From contig DATLZB010000137.1 of NCBI GenBank assembly GCA_035574175.1, positions 1-16,573 on the forward strand: DNA of 16,573 nucleotides, read 5' to 3'. Below the pieces are notes generated by a model that did no database searches, was not told where the DNA came from, and saw only the letters and a program-made list of their open reading frames with translations. Below are positions 7,632 through 13,702 of the stretch, one piece after another; positions within the stretch are counted from its first letter, which is position 1; every line of letters starts with the position of its first letter. A program made the translations under genes and the position numbers. The DNA comes from DATLZB01 sp035574175. GTDB taxonomy: Bacteria; Pseudomonadota; Alphaproteobacteria; Rhizobiales; Hyphomicrobiaceae.

Positions 7632-8585
7632 ATGACGCGAACGAAGCGCAGCATGCGCAAGGTGGGGGTAGCGGCTGCAGTCGGTGGGGCTATAGCTGCC
7701 ATCATCTGCCAGGCGGCGGCCGGGGAGCGCGAGGATTGGGCCGACTGCGCGGCACTGCACCGTTCGGCGAGCGTCGACGCGTGCACCCGAATCATCGCGC
7801 GCGGTAACACCACGCAGGCCAATTTGGTTAGTGCCTACTACAACCGCGCCCGCGCGCTGCGCGCGGCCGGAGACACGGCCCGCGCCATGGCCGACTTCGA
7901 GATGGCGCTCAAGCTCAACCCCCGCCATGCGAACAGTTACTATTATCGAGCCATCGCCTGGCTCGACACCTTGGATGTCGACCGGGCGATTGCCGACTTT
8001 TCGAGCTACATCGAGCTCAAGCGCGACGATTGGACGGCTTACTACGCCCGAGCGCGCCTGTGGAGACTGAAGGGTGAGCCGGACAAGGCGATCGCGGACT
8101 ACGATGTGGCCGCGGCGTTCAAACCCAACGACCAGCGGATCATGCTGATGCGCGGACTGGCGTGGGGCGACAAGGGCGATCACGCTAGGGCCAGGGCGGA
8201 ACTCGACAGGGTGCTTGCTCGCAACCCGCGCAATGCCGAGGCTTTTTACGCGCGCGCCGCCGTTGCGTTTCGGCGGCAGGACTATGCTGCGGCGACCAAG
8301 GACCTCGATCAGGCCCTAAAACTCGAGCCGGAGTTTACTGCCGCGCACACCCTCTACGGGCGCGCGCTCGAGGCGCGCGGCGATGTCGATCAAGCGCGAT
8401 CGCGATATCAAGCGGCGCTCGCTGGGCCGGGCAAGCTCATCGATGCAGGCTCGGCGCGAGAGAAGGCGCGCGAGCGGCTCACCGCGTTGGCCGCGGGAGC
8501 CGCGCAGTCCGCCGCCACGGGGCGAGGTTGCAGCCGCTACATCCCCACGGCAGCAACGACAATCTCGGTCGATTGCGCGGAGTGA
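7632..8585 (+). CDS. Exported TPR-repeat protein
   Basis: About 317 residues. The N terminus is basic, followed by VGVAAAVGGAIAAIICQAAAG, a good Sec signal peptide. The mature part opens with two cysteines (CAALHRSASVDACTRII), a pattern common in exported rhizobial TPR proteins. About six tetratricopeptide repeats follow, for example SAYYNRARALRAAGDTARAM, SYYYRAIAWLDTLDVDRAI, AYYARARLWRLKGEPDKAI and AFYARAAVAFRRQDYAAA. The C-terminal tail holds another pair of cysteines (GCSRY...VDCAE), so two disulfides are possible. TPR domains bind partner proteins; the partner is unknown. ATG at 7632 or 7653 fits the signal peptide best; an in-frame TTG at 7584 would add a poor leader. It starts 50 bases after pxpC and could be read through from that operon. 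Confidence 0.88.
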   Translation: MTRTKRSMRKVGVAAAVGGAIAAIICQAAAGEREDWADCAALHRSASVDACTRIIARGNTTQANLVSAYYNRARALRAAGDTARAMADFEMALKLNPRHANSYYYRAIAWLDTLDVDRAIADFSSYIELKRDDWTAYYARARLWRLKGEPDKAIADYDVAAAFKPNDQRIMLMRGLAWGDKGDHARARAELDRVLARNPRNAEAFYARAAVAFRRQDYAAATKDLDQALKLEPEFTAAHTLYGRALEARGDVDQARSRYQAALAGPGKLIDAGSAREKARERLTALAAGAAQSAATGRGCSRYIPTAATTISVDCAE

Positions 8586-8622
8586 ACGCTAACCCTCACG
8601 CACACGAGCGTTACTTGCGGCT

Positions 8623-8674
8623 GGTTGGGCCGGCCGGTAATGTCCCAACCCGCGTAAGCGTCCGCGACCCAACC
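8623..8674 (+). promoter_or_regulatory. Leader with two alternative hairpins before the methyltransferase gene
   Basis: GGTTGGG at 8623-8629 can pair perfectly with CCCAACC at 8644-8650, or with a second CCCAACC at 8668-8674; only one pairing can form at a time. There is no T-run, so a simple terminator is unlikely. The site lies between the TPR gene stop and the methyltransferase start at 8709. It could be an RNA switch or a chance repeat. Confidence 0.2.
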
Positions 8675-8708
8675 GATATCCTTCGACATATAGATAGCGA
8701 GTGCTCTG

Positions 8709-9527
8709 ATGTTGTTGCGATCCGTGCTGCGTAATGGGACCACTCCGGCCTTGATCGCACTTGCCTCTGTGCTGGCATTGGCGGCCGACCTGTCATCAGG
8801 GCAGGCACAAACCACGCCACGACTCGACGTGCCATACGTGCCGACCCCGCAGGAGGTGGTGGATCGGATGCTCGAGATGGCGCAGGTCGGACCCAACGAC
8901 TATCTGGTCGATCTCGGATCGGGCGACGGGCGCATCCCCATTACGGCGGCGAAGCGGTTCGGAACGCGCGGCTTCGGGGTGGATCTCAACCCGGTGCGCG
9001 TCAAAGAAGCAATCGCGAACGCCAAGGAAGCTGGCGTCTCGGACAAGGTCCGGTTCGTGGAGGGAGACCTCTTCAAGACCGACTTCAGCCAAGCGACAGT
9101 GCTGACGCTCTACCTGCTGCCGACGGTGAACCTGCGACTGCGTCCGGTGATCCTCGATACGCTCAAGCCGGGAACCAGGGTGGTTTCCCACGCCTTCAAT
9201 ATGGGTGAGTGGAAGCCCGACAGGTCGGACGTGGTTGAGAACAAGGACATCTACCTGTGGATCGTTCCCGCCAAGGTTGCCGGCACGTGGCGGGTGAGCG
9301 ACATGCAGGGGGGCGGACGAACCTTCGCGCTCCAATTGAACCAGGAGTTCCAGGAGCTGTCGGGCAGCGCCGCCATCGGCGGCAAGAACCTACCCGTCCA
9401 CAACGGCCGGCTCGAGGGGGAGCGCATCTTCTTCGAGGTCGCCGTCGACGGTCAGAGCAGGCGTTACGAGGGGCGCGTGAGCAACGGGCGCATGGAGGGC
9501 GAGGGCTGGAAGGCATCGAAAGGTTAA
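8709..9527 (+). CDS. Exported or membrane-anchored class I SAM-dependent methyltransferase
   Basis: 272 residues in three parts. Residues 1-35 are a signal peptide or anchor: basic start, hydrophobic ALIALASVLALAA, then a possible cleavage site after GQA. Residues 41-185 are a Rossmann-type methyltransferase: VPYVPTPQEVVDRML (41-55), glycine-rich SAM motif I LVDLGSGDGRI (66-76), acidic motif VDLNP (91-95) and FVEGD (116-120). The PTP-VV-ML stretch before motif I resembles the FAM173/ATPSCKMT group of membrane-tethered protein lysine methyltransferases (recalled, not searched). Residues 190-270 are a second beta-rich domain with repeated G-x-L/M-x-G-E turns (NGRLEGERI, NGRMEGEGW). The export signal is odd because SAM is cytoplasmic; the protein may be misdirected by its appearance, tethered, or use a periplasmic methyl donor. 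The substrate is unknown. The ATG at 8709 has only a weak ribosome site. Confidence 0.88.
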   Translation: MLLRSVLRNGTTPALIALASVLALAADLSSGQAQTTPRLDVPYVPTPQEVVDRMLEMAQVGPNDYLVDLGSGDGRIPITAAKRFGTRGFGVDLNPVRVKEAIANAKEAGVSDKVRFVEGDLFKTDFSQATVLTLYLLPTVNLRLRPVILDTLKPGTRVVSHAFNMGEWKPDRSDVVENKDIYLWIVPAKVAGTWRVSDMQGGGRTFALQLNQEFQELSGSAAIGGKNLPVHNGRLEGERIFFEVAVDGQSRRYEGRVSNGRMEGEGWKASKG

Positions 9528-9568
9528 AGGCGGCGCGCTGTGCGCTCTTACCACGCGGATAGAAGCCA

Positions 9569-9594
9569 GGGCCGGGGAAGGCGCGCTCCGGCCC
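9569..9594 (+). terminator. GC hairpin between the methyltransferase and permease genes
   Basis: GGGCCGG (9569-9575) and CCGGCCC (9588-9594) form a perfect seven-base stem with a 12-base loop, 40 bases after the methyltransferase stop. No T-run follows, so it may act as an RNA 3'-end stabiliser or a weak terminator rather than a classic intrinsic terminator. Confidence 0.25.
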
Positions 9595-9623
9595 AATTCA
9601 TGGGGTCTCAGGGTGGCTGACGC

Positions 9624-10973
9624 ATGAGCCAGGACGCAGGCGGAGCACGGCTGCCTACTTTGTCGGTGCTGCAGGCGAGCGCCATGCTGGTCGGCATGGT
9701 GATCGGCGTGTTCATCTTCAAGGCGCCGTCGCTGGTGGCCTGGAATACAACCGGGGCTCTCGAATTCCTCGCGCTATGGGCGGCTGGCGGGCTGATCACG
9801 CTGATCGGCGCGCTCTGCTATGCAGAGCTTGCTACCTCCTATCCCCATTCCGGCGGCGAATACCATTACCTGACGCGCGCCTACGGGCGGCCTCTCGGCT
9901 TTCTTTTCGCCTGGGGCCGGATGACGGTGATCCAGACCGGAGCAATCGCAGCCGTCGCCTTCGCCTACGGCGACTATGCGTCGGTAATTCTACCCCTCGG
10001 CCCCCAGGGCCCCGCCATCCACGCCGCCATCGCGGTGGCCGTACTGACGGCCGTCCACCTCCTCGGCACAAGGCAGAGCGCCCACACCCAGACCTTGCTC
10101 ACCGCGCTCGAAGTGCTGGCGCTGCTGGCCGTCTCCGTGATCGGGTTCATCATAGCGCGCGGGCTGCCCTCGGGCGCGACCACGGTCGCCACCGGAAACG
10201 AGCAGGCCGGCCTGGCGATGGTGTTCATTCTGCTCGCCTACGGCGGGTGGAACGAGTTGTCCTACATCTCCGGCGAAATGCGCGACGTGAAGCGCACCAT
10301 CGCGCGCGTGCTCATTCTTGGCACGCTGGCAATCACGCTGCTCTACCTGCTCGTCAACTGGGCGCTGCTTTCGGTGTTCGGGCTGGAGGGGCTGCGCAAG
10401 ACCGGGGTGCCAGTGTCCGACCTCGTCGGGCAGGCGTTCGGGCAGGCCGGCGCAGTGGTCACCGCGCTCATGGTGTGCGCGATGGCGTTGAGCACCATGA
10501 ATGCCAGTATTTTCACCGGCGCCCGGACCAACATGGCCCTCGGTCAGGAGTTCTCGGCGTTCTCCGGGCTCGGACCGCGCAATCAGCGAACCGGCACGCC
10601 AACCAACGCCGTCCTCGCTCAGTCGGCGATCGTGCTGGCGTTGATCGGGTTTGGCGCCGTCACCCGCAACGGGTTCCAGAACATGGTCGAGTACACGGCA
10701 CCGGTGTTCTGGGGATTCATGCTGCTCGTGGGGGTCGCGCTTTTTGTCTTCCGCGTGCGGGAGCCCGCCCGCGAGATGGCGTTCCGCGTGCCGCTCTATC
10801 CGCTCACGCCGGCGCTTTGGTGCGCGGCAGCGATCTACATGCTCTACTCGAGCGTCGCCTACACGGGATGGGGCGCCCTGATCGGGATCGCGGTGCTGGG
10901 GCTCGGTGTGCCCGTCTACCTTGCCGGACGCGGCGCAGGGGCGCGAGTCGCCAGAGCCGAAGGCTCCGGCTGA
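9624..10973 (+). CDS. APC-superfamily amino acid/amine permease
   Basis: 449 residues with about twelve membrane segments, the usual size for the family. Segment 1 carries MLVGMVIGVFIFKAPSLVAW (21-40), the G-x-x-I-G-x-x-I-F substrate-site motif of APC transporters. The stretch LCYAELATSYPHSGGEYHYL (64-83), followed by AYGRPLGFLFAW, is the typical loop of the LAT/amino acid permease subgroup. These proteins import amino acids or amines, or exchange them, at the inner membrane. The substrate cannot be read from sequence. Ethanolamine is worth considering given eutA 1.2 kb away, but the genes are separated by three leftward features and this is not evidence. No strong ribosome site precedes ATG 9624. 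Confidence 0.92.
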   Translation: MSQDAGGARLPTLSVLQASAMLVGMVIGVFIFKAPSLVAWNTTGALEFLALWAAGGLITLIGALCYAELATSYPHSGGEYHYLTRAYGRPLGFLFAWGRMTVIQTGAIAAVAFAYGDYASVILPLGPQGPAIHAAIAVAVLTAVHLLGTRQSAHTQTLLTALEVLALLAVSVIGFIIARGLPSGATTVATGNEQAGLAMVFILLAYGGWNELSYISGEMRDVKRTIARVLILGTLAITLLYLLVNWALLSVFGLEGLRKTGVPVSDLVGQAFGQAGAVVTALMVCAMALSTMNASIFTGARTNMALGQEFSAFSGLGPRNQRTGTPTNAVLAQSAIVLALIGFGAVTRNGFQNMVEYTAPVFWGFMLLVGVALFVFRVREPAREMAFRVPLYPLTPALWCAAAIYMLYSSVAYTGWGALIGIAVLGLGVPVYLAGRGAGARVARAEGSG

Positions 10974-11000
10974 GCATGTTTCCGTTTCATGCGATCAGAC

Positions 11001-11165
11001 CTAGCCGGCACGCCACGCGGCGGTCGATTTGCACTTGCGGCATACCCGCTCACCAGCCCAGGCGCTTAGGAACGGCTGCCGGCAGAGCAGGCACTTGCGG
11101 GTCTTCGGCTCGGTCTTGACCTCCACCTCGATCTCCTCGGGCGGAGTCTTCAGATGACTGCGCAT
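11001..11165 (-). CDS. Small zinc-ribbon-like protein (54 aa)
   Basis: A short gene, ATG at 11165-11163 to TAG at 11003-11001, encoding 54 residues. The N-terminal half is charged (PPEEIEVEVKTEPKTRK). The C-terminal half has CLLC (residues 25-28) and CRKC (42-45), with 13 residues between the two pairs: a four-cysteine zinc knuckle or ribbon. The basic tail WRAG ends the protein. An in-frame stop lies shortly upstream of the ATG, so the N terminus is fixed. The evenly spaced cysteine pairs are unlikely to arise by chance and are the main evidence. Small ribbons of this sort bind nucleic acids or act as protein adaptors; no specific function is known to me. It lies 131 bases downstream of tRNA-Val on the same strand and converges on the APC permease gene, 27 bases away. 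A longer overlapping leftward frame at 11050-11241 lacks these features. Confidence 0.7.
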   Translation of the reverse strand: MRSHLKTPPEEIEVEVKTEPKTRKCLLCRQPFLSAWAGERVCRKCKSTAAWRAG

Positions 11166-11236
11166 TTGCCCAATAGATGGTGGTCGTCAGCTTCGGAATC
11201 AAGCACCCATCAAGATGCGTCAAGTATTTCCGGTGC

Positions 11237-11276
11237 CTCACTCATCATGTGAGAGTCACCTGTCGTCATGGACAGG
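11237..11276 (-). terminator. Two adjacent hairpins downstream of tRNA-Val
   Basis: CCTGTC (11259-11264) pairs with GACAGG (11271-11276), and CTCAC (11237-11241) pairs with GTGAG (11249-11253). They follow the tRNA in its own direction, by 20 and 43 bases. Neither has a clear T-run on the minus strand. They could end or trim the tRNA transcript. Confidence 0.25.
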
Positions 11277-11296
11277 GGCATCGACGAAGGGGAGGA

Positions 11297-11371
11297 TGGT
11301 GGGCGGTACTGGGATTGAACCAGTGACCCCACGCGTGTGAAGCGTGTGCTCTCCCGCTGAGCTAACCGCCC
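11297..11371 (-). tRNA. tRNA-Val, anticodon CAC
   Basis: A complete cloverleaf of 72 nucleotides plus an encoded CCA. The acceptor stem is GGGCGGT/ACCGCCC, the D stem GCTC/GAGC, the anticodon stem CACGC/GCGTG with loop TTCACAC, and the T stem ACTGG/CCAGT with loop TTCAATC. The discriminator base is A and CCA is encoded (complement of 11297-11299). The CAC anticodon reads GTG, a frequent valine codon in this GC-rich genome. Confidence 0.98.
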
Positions 11372-11383
11372 ATCCTGCAGCTT

Positions 11384-11413
11384 CAACTAGGGGCTCGGCT
11401 AAATTGCTGTCAA
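11384..11413 (-). promoter_or_regulatory. Candidate promoter for tRNA-Val
   Basis: On the minus strand a perfect TTGACA (11413-11408) stands 18 bases from TAGTTG (11389-11384), a weak -10. The -10 ends 12 bases before the tRNA 5' end, good geometry for a tRNA promoter. It fits in the short gap after the stop of the upstream decarboxylase-like gene. Confidence 0.45.
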
Positions 11414-11418
11414 GCGGT

Positions 11419-11976
11419 TCACGGGGTGCGCGTCGGGGCGAACGGATCCGGCCCGTCCGGCGGCACGCCAAAAGCATTGATCGTCATTGAGATCAGGCCA
11501 TAGTAGCCAAGGATACCGACGAGCTCGACAAGGCCGCGCACGCCGAGTTCGGCCCTTGCGCGGCTGAGCGTCTCCTCCGAAACCTGGCGCGTCTCGAGCA
11601 GCTCGCGGGTGAAGTCATAGACGGCGGCAGAGTCCGGCTGGTCGAAGCGGGGTCGCCGGTTCTGGCGAATGGCTTCGATGACGGCGGGATCGATGCCGGC
11701 GGCCAGTGCCTCCGGCGCATGTACCGTCCACTCGTATCCTGCCTTCCACACCGCAGCAGTAGTTAGGATGGCGAGCTCGGAGAGGCGCGGAGGCAGGCTC
11801 GAGTGATAGCGGCAGAAGGCGCCGAGGTCCTGCGCGCGTTCAGCGAGCGGAGCACTGTGCAGCCAAATGCGCAAGGGTCCCCGCACTACGCCACGAGGAC
11901 CGGCCACGATGGCGTCGTAGACCTTGCGCTGCTCGGGAGAGAGCCGTGATTCGTCGATGTCGGGTATCCGAAACAT
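11419..11976 (-). CDS. Carboxymuconolactone decarboxylase (CMD) family protein
   Basis: 185 residues. The CMD core is LPPRLSELAILTTAAVWKAGYEWTVHAPEALAAGIDPAVIEAI, residues about 61-103, followed by a second helical block with LVELVGILGYYGLISMTINAFGVP near the C terminus. In this family the E-W-x-x-H pair is conserved. The AhpD subgroup has a C-x-x-C redox pair in this helix; here those positions are not cysteine, so peroxidase activity of the AhpD kind is unlikely and a decarboxylase-like or unknown role is more likely. The natural substrate cannot be told from sequence. The gene is divergent from eutA across 209 bases. The ATG at 11976 has AGGA about 12 bases upstream. Confidence 0.88.
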   Translation of the reverse strand: MFRIPDIDESRLSPEQRKVYDAIVAGPRGVVRGPLRIWLHSAPLAERAQDLGAFCRYHSSLPPRLSELAILTTAAVWKAGYEWTVHAPEALAAGIDPAVIEAIRQNRRPRFDQPDSAAVYDFTRELLETRQVSEETLSRARAELGVRGLVELVGILGYYGLISMTINAFGVPPDGPDPFAPTRTP

Positions 11977-12185
11977 TCTCGCTCATCCTGGGCGGTCAGC
12001 GACATGGCGCGGACTGCCGTCGGCGGCCCGCGGGCAAAACGGATACAACCTCAGCGAAGGCAAGGCCACACCAGACATATGGGACGTTCGGCTCGGTTGG
12101 TGCGGCGGATCGCCTTGAATCAACATGCTTGGACGGCTAAGCACCGGGCAGGCGATAGACGACAGGAACGCTTTGCGCTGCGACG
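11977..12185. promoter_or_regulatory. Divergent gap between the CMD gene and eutA
   Basis: This 209-base region must hold promoters for both outward genes. Because EutA serves a B12-dependent enzyme I looked for a cobalamin riboswitch, but saw no B12-box-like core. No convincing gene or strong promoter pair was found. TTGAAT at 12116-12121 with TAAGCA 17 bases on is the best but weak candidate before eutA. Confidence 0.3.
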
Positions 12186-13691
12186 ATGCACGATACCGAT
12201 TTCCTGCACGAGCACGACGCCATGTCGGAGGCGGACCGCGCCGAGCTTGCGCGCTACATCTGGGCGCAGGAGACGGTGGAGCTCAAGACCGTCGGCATCG
12301 ATATCGGCAGCTCGACTTCGCATCTCATGTTCGCGAAGGTCACTCTGCAGCGGCAGACGCAGGGGCTCTCCAGCCGCTTCGTCGTGGTCGAACGCGAGAT
12401 CATCTGGCGCTCTCCAATCATGCTGACGCCCTTTCTCACCGACGGCACGATCGATGCCGGTGCGCTCGATCGGTTCATCGGGCACTGCTACCGGAGCGCG
12501 GGGCTGCAGCGTAGCGATATCGACACTGGGGCCGTGATCCTCACGGGCGAGGCCATCAAACGCAGAAATGCGCGCGCCATCGACGAGCTTTTCGCGCAGG
12601 AGGCCGGCAAGTTCGTGTGCGCCACGGCCGGGCACAAGCTCGAATGCCTGCTCGCCGCGCACGGCTCGGGCGCGGTGGCGCTGTCGAAGGCCAGAGGTGC
12701 GTGCCTGCTGCACGTCGATATCGGCGGGGGCACGTGCAAGCTTGCGCTCATCGATCGCGGGGTCGTGCTGGGGACTGCCGCTTTCGCGGTGGGAGGGCGG
12801 CTCCTGGCCAAGGATGCGGCCGGCGCGTGGAGCCGGGTGGACCACTCGGCGCGGCTGGTGGCGGAGGAGCTCGGCCTTGCCACGACGCCGGTAGCGCTGG
12901 CCGATCCCTCGGTTCGGGCACGGATCGCGGCGCGTCTTGCCGATATCGCGGCCGATTACATACTCGGTGCCGCTCCGGACGCTCTCGCTGCCTCGCTGCT
13001 GCTGACCGAGACTTTGCCGCGCACCGTCGAACCGCAGGCGCTGAGCTTCTCAGGGGGCGTTGCGGAATACGTGTTCGGGGCAGAGGAGCACGAGTACGGC
13101 GACATCGCGAAATTGCTGGCGAGCGAGCTCTGCGACCGGCTCTCGCAGCGGTCGAAGTTGCCCGTCATCGATCCAGGCCAGCGCATCCGCGCGACCGTGA
13201 TCGGAGCCTCGCAATTCACCGTCCAGGTCAGCGGCAAGACGATCTTCCTGCCCGAGCCCGAGGTGCTGCCTGTACACAACATTCCGGTGGTGCCCCTCGG
13301 CCTTGATCTTGCCGGGGCAATCGAACCTACGGCGGTCGCCGGGGCGATCCGCGCAGGGCTGCGGAAAATGGACTTGGCCCCGCAGGCGCGCCTTGCGTTG
13401 GCCTTGGTCTGGGACGGCGAACCCGAGTACGTGCGGCTCGAGGCGCTGGCCCGCGGCATCGCCGACGCATTTGGCGGCGGCTCGGACCGGGACGAGCTAC
13501 TCGTGATGATGATCGACGGCGATATCGGCAAGACGCTCGGGCGGCTGCTGCGCCACGAACTCGCGTTCACCCGCAAGCTCGCCTCGATCGATGGCGTGCA
13601 ACTGCGCGAACTCGACTACGTCGACGTCGGTGCCCCGATCGATCCGCCGGGCGTGGTGCCGGTCGTCATCAAATCGCTGCTGTTTGCATGA
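12186..13691 (+). CDS. eutA: Ethanolamine ammonia-lyase reactivating factor EutA
   Basis: 501 residues, slightly longer than enterobacterial EutA (about 467), the extra part being a 30-residue N-terminal extension. It is an actin-fold ATPase: phosphate-1 motif VGIDIGSSTSHLMFAKV (36-52), ILTGEAIKRRNAR (118-130), phosphate-2 motif HVDIGGGTCKLALIDRG (176-192), adenosine motif LSFSGGVAEYV (286-296), IRATVIGAS (334-342) and the C-terminal GVVPVVIKSLLF. All match EutA block for block. EutA releases damaged cobalamin from ethanolamine ammonia-lyase (EutBC) so a fresh cofactor can bind. eutB and eutC are absent from the window, as are eut microcompartment genes. ATG 12186 lacks a near ribosome site; ATG 12222 is an alternative that removes part of the extension. 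The stop overlaps ATG 13688, in frame with the next gene, so the two are coupled. Confidence 0.93.
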   Translation: MHDTDFLHEHDAMSEADRAELARYIWAQETVELKTVGIDIGSSTSHLMFAKVTLQRQTQGLSSRFVVVEREIIWRSPIMLTPFLTDGTIDAGALDRFIGHCYRSAGLQRSDIDTGAVILTGEAIKRRNARAIDELFAQEAGKFVCATAGHKLECLLAAHGSGAVALSKARGACLLHVDIGGGTCKLALIDRGVVLGTAAFAVGGRLLAKDAAGAWSRVDHSARLVAEELGLATTPVALADPSVRARIAARLADIAADYILGAAPDALAASLLLTETLPRTVEPQALSFSGGVAEYVFGAEEHEYGDIAKLLASELCDRLSQRSKLPVIDPGQRIRATVIGASQFTVQVSGKTIFLPEPEVLPVHNIPVVPLGLDLAGAIEPTAVAGAIRAGLRKMDLAPQARLALALVWDGEPEYVRLEALARGIADAFGGGSDRDELLVMMIDGDIGKTLGRLLRHELAFTRKLASIDGVQLRELDYVDVGAPIDPPGVVPVVIKSLLFA

Positions 13692-13702
13692 TGGAGACGA
13701 CA

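Noticed and set aside
10974..10992. GCATG/CATGC inverted repeat between the permease and zinc-ribbon genes as a two-way terminator
   Set aside because: The stem has only five bases with a nine-base loop and no proper T-run; it is too weak to annotate.
9776..11119. Rightward open frame of 447 codons over the APC permease
   Set aside because: Out-of-frame shadow of the permease: very Arg-rich, with no hydrophobic segments and no family match.
11050..11241. Leftward 63-residue frame near the tRNA
   Set aside because: It overlaps the four-cysteine 54-residue frame at 11001-11165, has no motif and has a poor start; the other frame is the better gene.
11297..11371. tRNA-Val as an integration site for a mobile element
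   Set aside because: No integrase nearby and no second copy of the tRNA 3' end was noticed in the window; neighbours look like ordinary chromosomal genes.
11977..12185. Possible cobalamin riboswitch upstream of eutA
   Set aside because: Expected for B12-linked genes in some bacteria, but I could not find the conserved B12-box core or its flanking helices.
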